Source: Lachnospiraceae bacterium (GTDB lineage: Bacteria; Bacillota; Clostridia; Lachnospirales; Lachnospiraceae). From it: DNA of 32,266 bases. The stretch's first letter is position 1. Each line of letters opens with the position of its first letter. The stretch lies in the NCBI GenBank assembly GCA_017393285.1, contig JAFORL010000056.1:1-32266 (forward strand). The letters run 5' to 3'. The position numbers and the translations under genes were made by a program. The notes under the pieces are model-generated. The model did not search any database and was not told the origin of the DNA. It worked only from the letters and a program-made list of their open reading frames with translations. This document shows positions 25,064 through 32,266 of the stretch, in pieces.

Positions 25064-26278
25064 TTATACATCTATTTCATTGAATACATGTCCCATACGT
25101 TCTTTTTTTACTTTTAAATAACCCAAGTCATATTTTTGTGGGGCAATTTCTATTGGCACTCTCTTGGAAACAGAAATACCAAATCCATCTAAACCATATA
25201 CCTTGCTTGGATTGTTGGTTAACAATTCCAAAGATTTGATTCCCAAGTCTTTCAAAATTTGAGCACCAACCCAGTATTCACGCAAATCTGGTGCAAATCC
25301 CAATTGAATATTGGCATCTACCGTATCCAAGCCTTGTTCTTGTAATTCATAGGCCTTTAATTTGTTAATCAAGCCAATGCCTCTACCTTCCTGTCTCATG
25401 TATAACAATACACCACGACCTTCTTTTTCAATCTGACGCATTGCCTGTGCCAATTGCTCTCCACAATCGCAACGGCAAGAGCCAAATACATCACCGGTCA
25501 AACACTCAGAATGTACACGACAAAGAACATTTTCACCATCACCAATTTCTCCTTTTACCAAGGCCACATGATGTTCTCCTGTAATATCATTGATATAACC
25601 ATACATAGAAAATTCACCATATTTGGTTGGCATTTTTACCTTTGCTTCACGTACCACGTGTTTTTCATGCAAACGACAATAATCCTGCAAATCTTTAATG
25701 GTAATGAATTTGAGATTTTCTTTTTTTGCAAGCTCCCACAAGCGAGAGGTCTGCATCATGGTACCGTCATCTTCCATAATCTCACAACACAATCCACATT
25801 CCTGCAAACCTGCCAGACGACACAAGTCTACCGTTGCTTCTGTGTGACCGTTTCTTGTTAATACACCACCTTTTTTGGCAACCAATGGAAACATATGCCC
25901 CGGATGACGAAAATCTTCCGGTTTACTACTAGCATCCACACATTTCATGGCTGTCAAGGAGCGTTCTACTGCTGAAATACCTGTGGTCGTATCCACATGA
26001 TCGATGGAAACTGTAAAGGCAGTTTCATGATTGTCCGTATTTTTACTTACCATAGGCACAAATTGTAAACGATTTGCAATCTCCTCGCTCATAGGCATAC
26101 AAATCAAGCCTTTTGCCATAGATGCCATTTTATTTACATTCTCTGTGGTAGCAAATTCTGCTGCACAAATCATATCCCCTTCATTCTCTCGATCCGGGTC
26201 ATCTGTTACCAAAATAATCTCACCATTGCGTAAGGCTTCTAATGCTTCTTCTACTTTATGATATTGATATTGTTGCAT
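25064..26278 (-). CDS. ribBA: Bifunctional 3,4-dihydroxy-2-butanone 4-phosphate synthase / GTP cyclohydrolase II
   Basis: Supplies both branches of riboflavin synthesis. The 404-residue protein has the DHBP synthase half first (about 1-200), with [10 protein letters not shown] at 26-35 and the HTEATVDL motif. The GTP cyclohydrolase II half (about 205-404) has the zinc ligands in ECLTG and SCRCDCG and the motif [13 protein letters not shown]. The frame runs upstream to 26335, but ATG 26278 ([13 protein letters not shown]) has AAAGGAAG five to six bases upstream and matches the family's start. An 80-bp spacer separates it from ribE, the longest gap in the operon. Confidence 0.97.
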   Translation of the reverse strand: MQQYQYHKVEEALEALRNGEIILVTDDPDRENEGDMICAAEFATTENVNKMASMAKGLICMPMSEEIANRLQFVPMVSKNTDNHETAFTVSIDHVDTTTGISAVERSLTAMKCVDASSKPEDFRHPGHMFPLVAKKGGVLTRNGHTEATVDLCRLAGLQECGLCCEIMEDDGTMMQTSRLWELAKKENLKFITIKDLQDYCRLHEKHVVREAKVKMPTKYGEFSMYGYINDITGEHHVALVKGEIGDGENVLCRVHSECLTGDVFGSCRCDCGEQLAQAMRQIEKEGRGVLLYMRQEGRGIGLINKLKAYELQEQGLDTVDANIQLGFAPDLREYWVGAQILKDLGIKSLELLTNNPSKVYGLDGFGISVSKRVPIEIAPQKYDLGYLKVKKERMGHVFNEIDV

Positions 26279-26359
26279 ATTTTCTTCCTTTCTTTTTCTT
26301 ATTCCCAAAAATCCGAATTGGAAAATGGGCAGCATATATTTTCTACCAAGCTAAACTTG

Positions 26360-27007
26360 TTATAGAAAACCGTATTTCCCCAGAAAGTCCATATCGATAG
26401 CACTCTCTTTTTTTTGAGAATCCAGTTGTAAAAATTTTTTCACATATTTTCCTATCATGTCATTTTCCAAATTTACCACATGTCCTTTTTCTTTTTCAGA
26501 AAGGATGGTATGGCTGCCGGTATGTGGAATAATGGAAACTGCAAACTGGGTATCTGTCACCCATGCCACCGTCAGACTAATGCCATCAATGGCAATAGAA
26601 CCTTTCTCTACAATCCCCTGCAAAATAGCTTCCGGTGCCTCCAAAACATACCAAACTGCATTGCTTTCCGGCTTCACTTGGACAATTTTCCCGGTTCCAT
26701 CAATGTGACCGGACACAATATGTCCGCCAAAGCGTCCATCTGCTGCCATGGCTCGTTCTAAATTGACACGGGAGCCTTTTTGTAAACTTCCCAGACTACT
26801 GCGACGTAAGGTCTCTGCCATGACATCGGCCTCAAAGCCTTTGCCTGTCAAGGCTGTCACCGTCAAACACACACCATTTACCGCAATACTGTCTCCCAAT
26901 TTCGTACCTTCTAAAACTGTCCGGGCTTGAATGGAAAGCTTACCACTATTGCCTTGTTGCACAAGATTTTCTACGGTTCCAACTTCTTCAATAATGCCTG
27001 TAAACAA
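26360..27007 (-). CDS. ribE: Riboflavin synthase, alpha chain type
   Basis: Last step: dismutation of two lumazine molecules to riboflavin. The 215-residue protein has the hallmark N-terminus MFTGIIEEVGTV and two lumazine-binding repeats, the first with SIAVNGVCLTV and the second with GSIAIDGISLTV. The start codon is TTG, placed seven bases after GGAG, and the family's invariant start leaves no other choice. The Shine-Dalgarno site sits in the last codons of ribD, whose stop codon is only 4 bp away, so the two genes are probably translationally coupled. Confidence 0.96.
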   Translation of the reverse strand: MFTGIIEEVGTVENLVQQGNSGKLSIQARTVLEGTKLGDSIAVNGVCLTVTALTGKGFEADVMAETLRRSSLGSLQKGSRVNLERAMAADGRFGGHIVSGHIDGTGKIVQVKPESNAVWYVLEAPEAILQGIVEKGSIAIDGISLTVAWVTDTQFAVSIIPHTGSHTILSEKEKGHVVNLENDMIGKYVKKFLQLDSQKKESAIDMDFLGKYGFL

Positions 27008-27011
27008 ATCA

Positions 27012-28115
27012 TCACTCCTTTTTTGCTTTTACAAACGTAAGACGAATATCCTTTCCAAAAGACCGATTTTCTATCATTTCAAATTGATTTGCTTCTTGTG
27101 GGGTATTAACGCCAAGTCCTTCTACCGGTGTTTTTGCATTGACACCACCAAAAATCTTAGGGGCGATGTATGCATACACCCGATGCACCAAACCTGCCTG
27201 TAACATTGCATCGTTCAGGGTACCTCCCCCCTCCAGCAAAATACTGTCGATTTGTCTTTCCCCCAATGCCTGCATGCAGGTCTCCAAAGAAATATGCCTT
27301 TCCACTTCCGGTAATGGAAGCAATTCCACCCCTGCTTCCTGTAACCGATGAGCTTTCTCCTCTTGTAGACGGATTTCTTCTACACTTGTAGCAACCAAGG
27401 TAGTGATATCCTTGGCTGTGGCAACCAATTGACAATCCTCCGGAATTTGCAAATGACTGTCGCAAACGATTCGGACAGGATTTCTGCCGTTTTCCCTGCG
27501 ACAAGTCAGCATGGGATCATCTGCCAGAACCGTACCAATCCCCACCATAATACCTCTATGTATATGACGCAGTTCCTGCACATCCTGTCTGGCTTCTTCT
27601 CCGGTAATCCACTGAGAAGCCCCTGTTTTGGTTGCTATTTTGCCATCCATGGTCATGGCATACTTCATAGAAACATAAGGGGTATGCCGGGTAATATAGT
27701 GAAAAAAGATAGGATTGATGGCATCACAGGATTCACGCATAAAATCTTCCACTACCGTAATACCTGCATCCCGAAGTATCTTTGCACCTTTTCCTGCCAC
27801 CAAGGGATTGGGATCTCTAGAACCGATCACTACCTTCCCTAATTTATGCTCTATAATGGCCTCTGTACAGGGCGGTGTCTTTCCATAATGGCAACAGGGC
27901 TCCAAAGTCACATAAATGGTAGCGCCGGTTGCATCTTCCTGCAAAGATGCCAAGGCATTTCTTTCTGCATGTAATTCTCCACAACGGGCATGATAGCCCT
28001 CTCCAATGATTCGGCCATCTTTTACAATGACTGCACCTACCATAGGATTGGGACTTACAAATCCAGCGCCTTGTAACGCCAAATCAATGGCTCGTTGCAT
28101 ATATTGCTGCTCCAA
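27012..28115 (-). CDS. ribD: Bifunctional diaminohydroxyphosphoribosylaminopyrimidine deaminase / reductase
   Basis: Second and third steps of riboflavin synthesis. The 367-residue protein has the zinc deaminase domain first (HAERNAL and EPCCHYGKTPPC, about residues 49-84), then the NADPH-dependent reductase domain (SMKYAMTMDGKIAT, GASQWITG, and LLEGGGTLN near the end). The start used is TTG 28115, after AAAGGGATG, because the family has a few residues before the YMQRAIDLA helix. ATG 28100 (preceded by GGAG) is the alternative. It is first in the operon; its 5' leader of about 550 nt holds the FMN riboswitch, a terminator and a 158-bp palindromic element. Confidence 0.96.
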   Translation of the reverse strand: MEQQYMQRAIDLALQGAGFVSPNPMVGAVIVKDGRIIGEGYHARCGELHAERNALASLQEDATGATIYVTLEPCCHYGKTPPCTEAIIEHKLGKVVIGSRDPNPLVAGKGAKILRDAGITVVEDFMRESCDAINPIFFHYITRHTPYVSMKYAMTMDGKIATKTGASQWITGEEARQDVQELRHIHRGIMVGIGTVLADDPMLTCRRENGRNPVRIVCDSHLQIPEDCQLVATAKDITTLVATSVEEIRLQEEKAHRLQEAGVELLPLPEVERHISLETCMQALGERQIDSILLEGGGTLNDAMLQAGLVHRVYAYIAPKIFGGVNAKTPVEGLGVNTPQEANQFEMIENRSFGKDIRLTFVKAKKE

Positions 28116-28137
28116 AAAATCATCCCTTTCTAAGTAA

Positions 28138-28295
28138 TGTACTCTCGGAGTCTTTTTATACTAGAATTTCGAGATAGATTTTTCTTGGATAACGACATTC
28201 CCGCAGTGCGTACACGGTGTGTACGACGAGGAAATGGAGAAAATCCAAGGAAAATATAGCCGAAATTATGGTACAAAGTAGATTCCAAGAGTACA
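28138..28295. repeat. 158-bp near-complete palindrome (MITE-like) in the rib leader
   Basis: The two ends TGTACTCTCGGA and TCCAAGAGTACA are inverted repeats (11 of 12), the two halves match along their whole length with few gaps, and the centre GTACAC-GGT-GTGTAC falls exactly at the midpoint. It has no coding capacity. It lies between the riboswitch terminator and ribD, ending 20-22 nt before the ribD start. Ends of about 12 bp and this size fit a miniature inverted-repeat element; a target duplication is not clear (possibly AT). Confidence 0.75.
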
Positions 28296-28336
28296 TAGTA
28301 AACAAATCTGACTCCTTCCCAGTCATCACAATGTAC

Positions 28337-28371
28337 GAAAAAAAAAGAGCCTTGTGTATATTCAAGGCTCT
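28337..28371 (-). terminator. Riboswitch-controlled terminator of the rib operon
   Basis: Minus strand: AGAGCCTTG, 8-nt loop, CAAGGCTCT, then eight to nine T's. It lies about 120 nt after the FMN aptamer, and its position makes it the likely OFF switch when FMN is bound. An extra hairpin CTGCCA/TGGCAG lies between aptamer and terminator. Confidence 0.85.
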
Positions 28372-28493
28372 CCATTCTATTCCAAATCCTAGTTCATCCT
28401 TTTCCGTCGATGCGCTACCGCAAGCTGCCATGTTTTCTGGCAGACTGTGATTACTCAACAACCAAAAATCCTAGAATCCCTTTCAAAGGTATC

Positions 28494-28600
28494 TCTCTTC
28501 TCTCATCCAGACTATACTGTCGGCTCTGGAATCTAACCAGATCATGCCTCTCGGCTTGCGGGCTATACCGCCGGTAGGGACTTTCACCCTGCCTTGAAGA
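28494..28600 (-). promoter_or_regulatory. FMN riboswitch (RFN element)
   Basis: Minus strand: the conserved blocks of the RFN aptamer are present in order: AGGCAGGGTGAAAGTCCC, ACCGGCGGTATAGCCCGC, AGCCGAGAGGCATGATCTGG, and GCCGACAGTATAGTCTGG followed by ATGAGAGAAGAG. It senses flavin mononucleotide and, with the terminator at 28337, controls the downstream ribD-ribE-ribBA-ribH operon by transcription attenuation (known for the class). Confidence 0.96.
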
Positions 28601-28624
28601 CTATATGTAAATGTAATACTATAT

Positions 28625-28659
28625 TCGTGATAACGATGCATCTCGGAACAATCACGAAC
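28625..28659 (-). other. Hairpin before the FMN riboswitch
   Basis: TTCGTGAT and ATCACGAA (8 pairs) enclose a 19-nt loop at the very 5' end of the rib transcript, ahead of the aptamer. It may protect the 5' end of the mRNA. Confidence 0.4.
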
Positions 28660-28671
28660 CAAACAGTACTC

Positions 28672-28700
28672 ATTATATACCATCTGACGCGTTTTGTAAA
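28672..28700 (-). promoter_or_regulatory. Promoter of the rib operon
   Basis: Minus strand: -35 TTTACA (28695-28700), 17-bp spacer, consensus -10 TATAAT (28672-28677). The transcript would start about 65 nt before the FMN aptamer. Confidence 0.8.
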
Positions 28701-28994
28701 GAGGCTAACTGCCATGTCTATTTACATTTAGTAACATGCTTCCCCTACTCTAACAATACTGCGATAATTTCTAAAATGTCAATAAAATGCTCTGCAAGGA
28801 TACTGCCAACCTTTTTTATTATTTTTTTGCTCTGTCTCTGTTCTATAAGCGTAGAACACTTATTTTCTTCCTTTCTTATTCATTCTTGCTTTCTTTGTTC
28901 TTTCAGGCTTGATATCTTTCTTAATTTCTCAGTATGCATTCTCTGCTCCCCTTTTAAACTATTATGCTAAGCTTCCCATCAAAAATATTTTTTC
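28701..28994. other. Non-coding gap between the rib operon and the GIY-YIG gene
   Basis: Divergent intergenic stretch, AT-rich and pyrimidine-rich on the plus strand. A 64-codon open frame at 28776 has no ribosome-binding site and only Phe/Leu/Ser/Cys-rich content, so no gene is called. Confidence 0.5.
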
Positions 28995-29024
28995 TTGCAC
29001 CACTTCTGCCAAGTGGTGTATAGT
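28995..29024 (+). promoter_or_regulatory. Promoter of the GIY-YIG gene with an inverted repeat in the spacer
   Basis: Plus strand: -35 TTGCAC (28995-29000), 18-bp spacer, -10 TATAGT (29019-29024). A perfect 8-bp inverted repeat CACCACTT/AAGTGGTG (28998-29018, five-base loop) fills the spacer, a typical place for a repressor or a MerR-like activator. Confidence 0.5.
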
Positions 29025-29079
29025 AAAACTGTATAAACCACCCACAAGCGACTGGATTGAAGAAAGAAAGGATATACTT

Positions 29080-29343
29080 ATGCCTGATAAAAATTACGTA
29101 TATATACTCCGTTGTGGAGACAACAGCCTCTATACTGGTTGGACCAACAATTTAGAAAAACGAATCAAAAATCACAAAGCCGGAAAAGGTTGCAAATACA
29201 CCAAAAGTCATCAACCAGTAGAGTTGGTATACTTTGAAGAATTTTCCACCAAACAGGAAGCTATGTCCAGAGAATACGCCATCAAACAATTATCCCGGGC
29301 AGAAAAACTAGAACTGATTCATACCCGAACAATGACGATTTGA
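29080..29343 (+). CDS. GIY-YIG nuclease family protein (UPF0213/YhbQ-like)
   Basis: The 87-residue protein is a single GIY-YIG domain: YVYIL at 6-10, LYTGWT at 17-22 (the degenerate GIY and YIG parts), Arg 28 in NNLEKRIKNH, the KYTKSHQPVELVYFEEF strand region, and a metal-binding Glu in SREYAIKQLSR near 65. Stand-alone domains of this group are found in many bacteria and are thought to be structure-specific nucleases, but their cellular role is poorly defined. The start ATG 29080 has AAAGGA seven bases upstream; the longer frame to 28909 has none. Its last 25 bp overlap the end of the convergent amylase gene. Confidence 0.9.
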   Translation: MPDKNYVYILRCGDNSLYTGWTNNLEKRIKNHKAGKGCKYTKSHQPVELVYFEEFSTKQEAMSREYAIKQLSRAEKLELIHTRTMTI

Positions 29344-31028
29344 TAAGGCTGTAAATTCCCATTCCAGACCTGTTCGGACAGCAAATCATAACTTTCCACC
29401 CATTCCAGGAGAGAAACGACTTCCTTGCCCCCATGAAAAAATAAGTGGAAGACACTGGTTTCGCTTTGACAAATCAAATGCATGGTATCTTTTCCTTCTA
29501 AGACCTGTTCTATCACATGTGCCTCCAGCATTTCCCCATATTGCTTTCTTACTTTAATACATTGTTTGTAATACTGTAAAATGCGCTGGTTTTGCCGAGC
29601 AACATCCCATAACATACCGCGTCTGCAATCCGGATCCGGTCCTCCTGTCAAACCGCACTCATCTCCATAATAAATCACAGGACACCCTACTAAAAACATC
29701 TGCAAACCTACGGCAAACTTTAACTTTTCTTCCGCTTCTTTACAACTATATAAGAAGCGTTCGGTATCGTGATTATCAATGAAATTCCACAATAAAGGCA
29801 ACTGCTTTTGCTGATACCTGCCACGTAAAAATCCCATTTGATTCCAAAATTCTTCTGTGGAAATCTCCTCTAACGCCACATATTTTTTTACCGCAAAGTA
29901 AAAAGGATAATTCATTACACTATCCCATTGGTCTCCCTCCAAAAAATCCGGTGCACAATGCCATACCTCTCCAATAATTGCAGCTTGGGGTTTCACCTTT
30001 TTCACTGCCTTACGAAAGGCACGCCAAAAACTATGAGGAACCTCATCTCCCACATCCAGACGCCATCCGTCAATGTCACATTCTTTGATCCAATAAGTTG
30101 CCACATCCACAAAATATTTTTCTACTTCTGGATTGGTTACCCGTAACTTAGGCATAGACGAAAAATAATTAAAAGTCTTGTAATTACAGTTCTTTTTCAC
30201 AGAAACCGGAAACTGTTTGACATAGTACCAATCTTTATAGGCGGACTGCTCCTGTTTTTCCAGCAAATCCTGAAAGGCAAAAAAATCCGTCCCGGTATGA
30301 TGAAACACCCCATCTAAAATCACATAAATTCCAAGGGCATGGGCAGTTTCTACCAGGGCTTTTAAATCTTCTTTACTGCCAAAAGAAGAATCGATTTCAT
30401 AATAGTTTTTTGTATTATATTTGTGTTGAGAAATAGATTGGAATAGAGGTGTCATATAAATCACCTCTACTCCTAAGCTCTTTAAATAGGGCAATTTTTC
30501 TCTGATTCCCTGTAAATCTCCCTGCAATTTTGTCTGACTGTCTATGGGTTTTTGATACCAAATTTCCTCCTGCACAGGCTTACTGGATGCAAAACGTGAG
30601 GGATAAATCTGATATATAACTTTATTCTTCATCCAATCCGGCGGCGCAAAACGTTCCTCTTCCCGCATATTTTGCGGACAATCAAACATATCATCTATAT
30701 CCTCCAGCCAATCAGGAAAGAAGCCATAATTACTGTAATACAAAACCCTTCCTGCGTCATCCTTCAAGCGAAAATAATATCGTATACATACAAAATCACT
30801 TTCGATTTCAACCTCAAAATAATCATGGATTCCATCACTGCTTACTTTACGCATCTCACAAATACACCTGGTATCTTTTTCTTTTCTTTCTATATATTTT
30901 TCCTGATATACCAAAGAAACTTCCTGCAAATCTCCTTGTTTTGCCCGTAAGCGAAATAAAAATCTTCCGGGTTCTAAGGCATAGCAATCTCGCTGTTCCA
31001 TTGTATGCACAATTGCTGCTAATTCCAT
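29319..31028 (-). CDS. GH13 alpha-amylase family glycosidase (neopullulanase/cyclomaltodextrinase type)
   Basis: Hydrolyses alpha-1,4 (and perhaps alpha-1,6) glucosidic bonds of short maltodextrins, probably in the cytoplasm, as there is no signal peptide. The 569 residues comprise an N-terminal beta-sandwich-like domain (about 1-125), as in GH13 subfamily 20, then the barrel beginning DWMKNKVIYQIYPSRF. Catalytic residues visible are the nucleophile Asp 325 (DGWRLDVGDE), the acid Glu 354 (IIGEVWH) and the transition-state Asp 421 (FIDNHDTERF), with DGVFHHTG near 239-246. A short C-terminal domain follows. The ATG has AGGGGGTG upstream. Lying downstream of deoB-deoD, it may read through from that operon. 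Exact substrate preference cannot be told. Confidence 0.92.
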   Translation of the reverse strand: MELAAIVHTMEQRDCYALEPGRFLFRLRAKQGDLQEVSLVYQEKYIERKEKDTRCICEMRKVSSDGIHDYFEVEIESDFVCIRYYFRLKDDAGRVLYYSNYGFFPDWLEDIDDMFDCPQNMREEERFAPPDWMKNKVIYQIYPSRFASSKPVQEEIWYQKPIDSQTKLQGDLQGIREKLPYLKSLGVEVIYMTPLFQSISQHKYNTKNYYEIDSSFGSKEDLKALVETAHALGIYVILDGVFHHTGTDFFAFQDLLEKQEQSAYKDWYYVKQFPVSVKKNCNYKTFNYFSSMPKLRVTNPEVEKYFVDVATYWIKECDIDGWRLDVGDEVPHSFWRAFRKAVKKVKPQAAIIGEVWHCAPDFLEGDQWDSVMNYPFYFAVKKYVALEEISTEEFWNQMGFLRGRYQQKQLPLLWNFIDNHDTERFLYSCKEAEEKLKFAVGLQMFLVGCPVIYYGDECGLTGGPDPDCRRGMLWDVARQNQRILQYYKQCIKVRKQYGEMLEAHVIEQVLEGKDTMHLICQSETSVFHLFFHGGKEVVSLLEWVESYDLLSEQVWNGNLQPYQIVIVRV

Positions 31029-31160
31029 GACACACCCCCTGCTTCACTGCCCCAAACACGCAATCGTCCCCTGATGGACTTGTTTCATCTCCCATCTGTG
31101 GCAAACCAGTTTCCAGATGTCGCTTTCCCAGCCACCACTCTTCATGCTCTTACAACTACA
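31029..31160 (-). other. Spacer between deoD and the amylase gene
   Basis: A hairpin TTGCACTGG/CCAGTGTGCAA covers the last deoD codons (31164-31186) but has no T-run. A 33-codon open frame (31044-31145) has only a weak ribosome-binding site and is not called. No promoter or terminator is clear, so the amylase gene may be co-transcribed with deoD. Confidence 0.4.
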
Positions 31161-31868
31161 CTATTGCACACTGGTTTCCAGTGCAAGCTCCATCATTTGA
31201 CGGAAACCAAATTGACGCTCCTGCGCAGTCAATTCTTTTTTTGAATACAAATGATCCGAAATGGTCAAAATTGCCAATGCCTTTTTTCCCAATCGGGCTG
31301 CATTATAATATAAAGCTGCCGTTTCCATCTCCACTGCCAATACCTGCATTCGTTTCCACAAATCATTGTCCTTAGAATCATCTGTATAAAAGGTATCCGA
31401 AGTTAAGATATTCCCCACCTTCACTTCAAAATTCTTTTCCTTTGCCACTGCCACTGCTTTTTGTAATAAATCAAAATCTGCAATCGGTGCAAAAATACCC
31501 GGCAATTTATATTGTAATCCGTAGTTGGAATTGGTAGATGCCCCCATAGCTATGACAAGATCCATCAAATCTACCTCGTCTGACAATCCACCAGCAGAAC
31601 CGATTCGAATAATATTTTCCACATCATAATGGGTATACAATTCATAAGAATAAATTCCCATAGATGGTACCCCCATACCATGTCCCATCACAGAAATTTC
31701 TTTTCCCTGATAGGTACCTGTATATCCATACATATTTCGAACCGTATTAAAACAAGTAACATTACTTAAATATTCATCGGCAATATATTTTGCACGAAGT
31801 GGATCCCCTGGCATCAATACTGTCTTGGCGATATCTCCTTTATTTGCTGCGTTATGTGGTGTTCCCAT
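31161..31868 (-). CDS. deoD: Purine-nucleoside phosphorylase, DeoD type
   Basis: Phosphorolysis of purine (deoxy)nucleosides to base and (deoxy)ribose 1-phosphate, which the adjacent phosphopentomutase converts to the 5-phosphate. The 235-residue protein begins MGTPHNAANKGDIAKTVLMPGDPLRAKYI and has the phosphate-binding Gly-Asp and Arg of GDPLRAKY, GHGMGVPSMGIY, RIGSAGG, the nucleoside-binding EMETAALY, and the catalytic Asp in TISDHLY, all typical of hexameric bacterial enzymes. ATG 31868 is chosen over 31892 because GGAGGAAT lies four bases upstream. It starts two bases after the deoB stop, so the pair is an operon. Confidence 0.96.
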   Translation of the reverse strand: MGTPHNAANKGDIAKTVLMPGDPLRAKYIADEYLSNVTCFNTVRNMYGYTGTYQGKEISVMGHGMGVPSMGIYSYELYTHYDVENIIRIGSAGGLSDEVDLMDLVIAMGASTNSNYGLQYKLPGIFAPIADFDLLQKAVAVAKEKNFEVKVGNILTSDTFYTDDSKDNDLWKRMQVLAVEMETAALYYNAARLGKKALAILTISDHLYSKKELTAQERQFGFRQMMELALETSVQ

Positions 31869-31870
31869 AT

Positions 31871-32266
31871 CTATTCCTCCAATTCTTTCCATATACTAGT
31901 TCCATCGATGCTTCCTTCGACTCCCAATGCCTCCAAAATGGTAGCTCCTATATGTCCAAATCCATCTTTGGTACCTAAATTACCGGCTTTGATTTGCTTT
32001 CCGGTAATCACCCAAGGAATGTATTCTCTCGAGTGATCGGTAGACGGCGTACTTGGGTCACATCCATGGTCCGCTGTAATCATCAGTACATCATCCTCCT
32101 GCAATTTTGCTAACAATTCCGGCAAGCGTTTATCAAAATAAGACAAGGCTTCTCCATACCCATCGATATCATTTCTATGTCCATATTTCATATCAAAATC
32201 CACCAGATTGGTAAAACAAATACCATGAAAATCCCGATCCATCCAAGCCAAAGTTTTGTCAATACC
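31871..32266 (-). CDS. deoB: Phosphopentomutase, C-terminal part (cut by window edge)
   Basis: Interconverts (deoxy)ribose 1-phosphate and 5-phosphate in nucleoside breakdown. The frame is open to the last base of the window, so only the last 131 residues are seen. They carry the alkaline-phosphatase-superfamily metal-binding region: TNLVDFDMKYGHRND, ITADHGCDPSTPSTDHSREY with its Asp-His ligands, and the family end GFGHIGATILEALG. The gene ends two bases before deoD; the deoD ribosome-binding site lies within the last codons of deoB. Confidence 0.95.
   Translation of the reverse strand, partial: GIDKTLAWMDRDFHGICFTNLVDFDMKYGHRNDIDGYGEALSYFDKRLPELLAKLQEDDVLMITADHGCDPSTPSTDHSREYIPWVITGKQIKAGNLGTKDGFGHIGATILEALGVEGSIDGTSIWKELEE

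Noticed and set aside
28776-28970. 64-codon open frame on the plus strand upstream of the GIY-YIG gene
   Set aside because: No ribosome-binding site, pyrimidine-rich low-complexity content, and it lies in a divergent intergenic region.
31044-31145. A 33-codon open frame on the minus strand between deoD and the amylase gene
   Set aside because: Has an ATG but only a weak TAAGAG site upstream and no recognisable family; chance length.

Overview
The window looks like chromosomal DNA from a low-GC anaerobic member of the Clostridia. The family Lachnospiraceae is the most likely (inference from protein style, AddAB instead of RecBCD, a small 2[4Fe-4S] ferredoxin, a DUF1858 protein and strong Shine-Dalgarno sites). 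No rRNA, tRNA, CRISPR array, phage module or transposase gene was seen. Most genes are on the minus strand; the plus-strand genes are a MATE transporter, a DUF1858 protein and a GIY-YIG protein.

Layout in window order: (1) 1-1710, a two-gene ABC exporter (ATPase plus a permease cut by the window edge) behind a promoter with three tandem 11-bp repeats. (2) 1750-3240, a peroxiredoxin flanked by copies of an interspersed repeat. (3) 3291-11406, rpoB-rpoC with their own promoter and terminator, without the usual ribosomal-protein neighbours. (4) 11584-18929, addB-addA, the end-processing helicase-nuclease. (5) 19227-21211, a secreted Big_2 protein, a small acidic unknown protein and a 55-aa ferredoxin. 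(6) 21381-23450, a MATE transporter and a DUF1858 protein, followed by a structured RNA/terminator. (7) 23509-24171, a MerR/RacA-like DNA-binding protein. (8) 24423-28700, the riboflavin operon ribD-ribE-ribBA-ribH under an FMN riboswitch. (9) 28995-32266, a GIY-YIG protein, a GH13 amylase, deoD and the end of deoB.

The genes are mostly housekeeping; the more unusual signal lies between them. An interspersed element (full copies of 143 bp at 1911 and 18930, a partial or mosaic one at 24317, a degenerate hairpin at 3191 and possibly 1759) has a perfect 17-bp-arm hairpin. In four cases it sits directly on the U-tract of an intrinsic terminator, always in the same orientation. A second, 158-bp near-perfectly centred palindrome lies between the FMN riboswitch terminator and ribD. 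One end of it is about 85 percent identical over 39 bp to the ABC-operon leader, and a shorter related inverted repeat precedes addB. In all three genes the box ends 20-22 nt before the start codon.

Several starts were corrected using Shine-Dalgarno sites: ABC ATPase 1504, rpoB 11196, addA 15366, addB 18877, the 77-aa protein 20683, DUF1858 23077, ribBA 26278, GIY-YIG 29080, deoD 31868. All motif, promoter and hairpin calls were made by eye; no database search or folding program was run.
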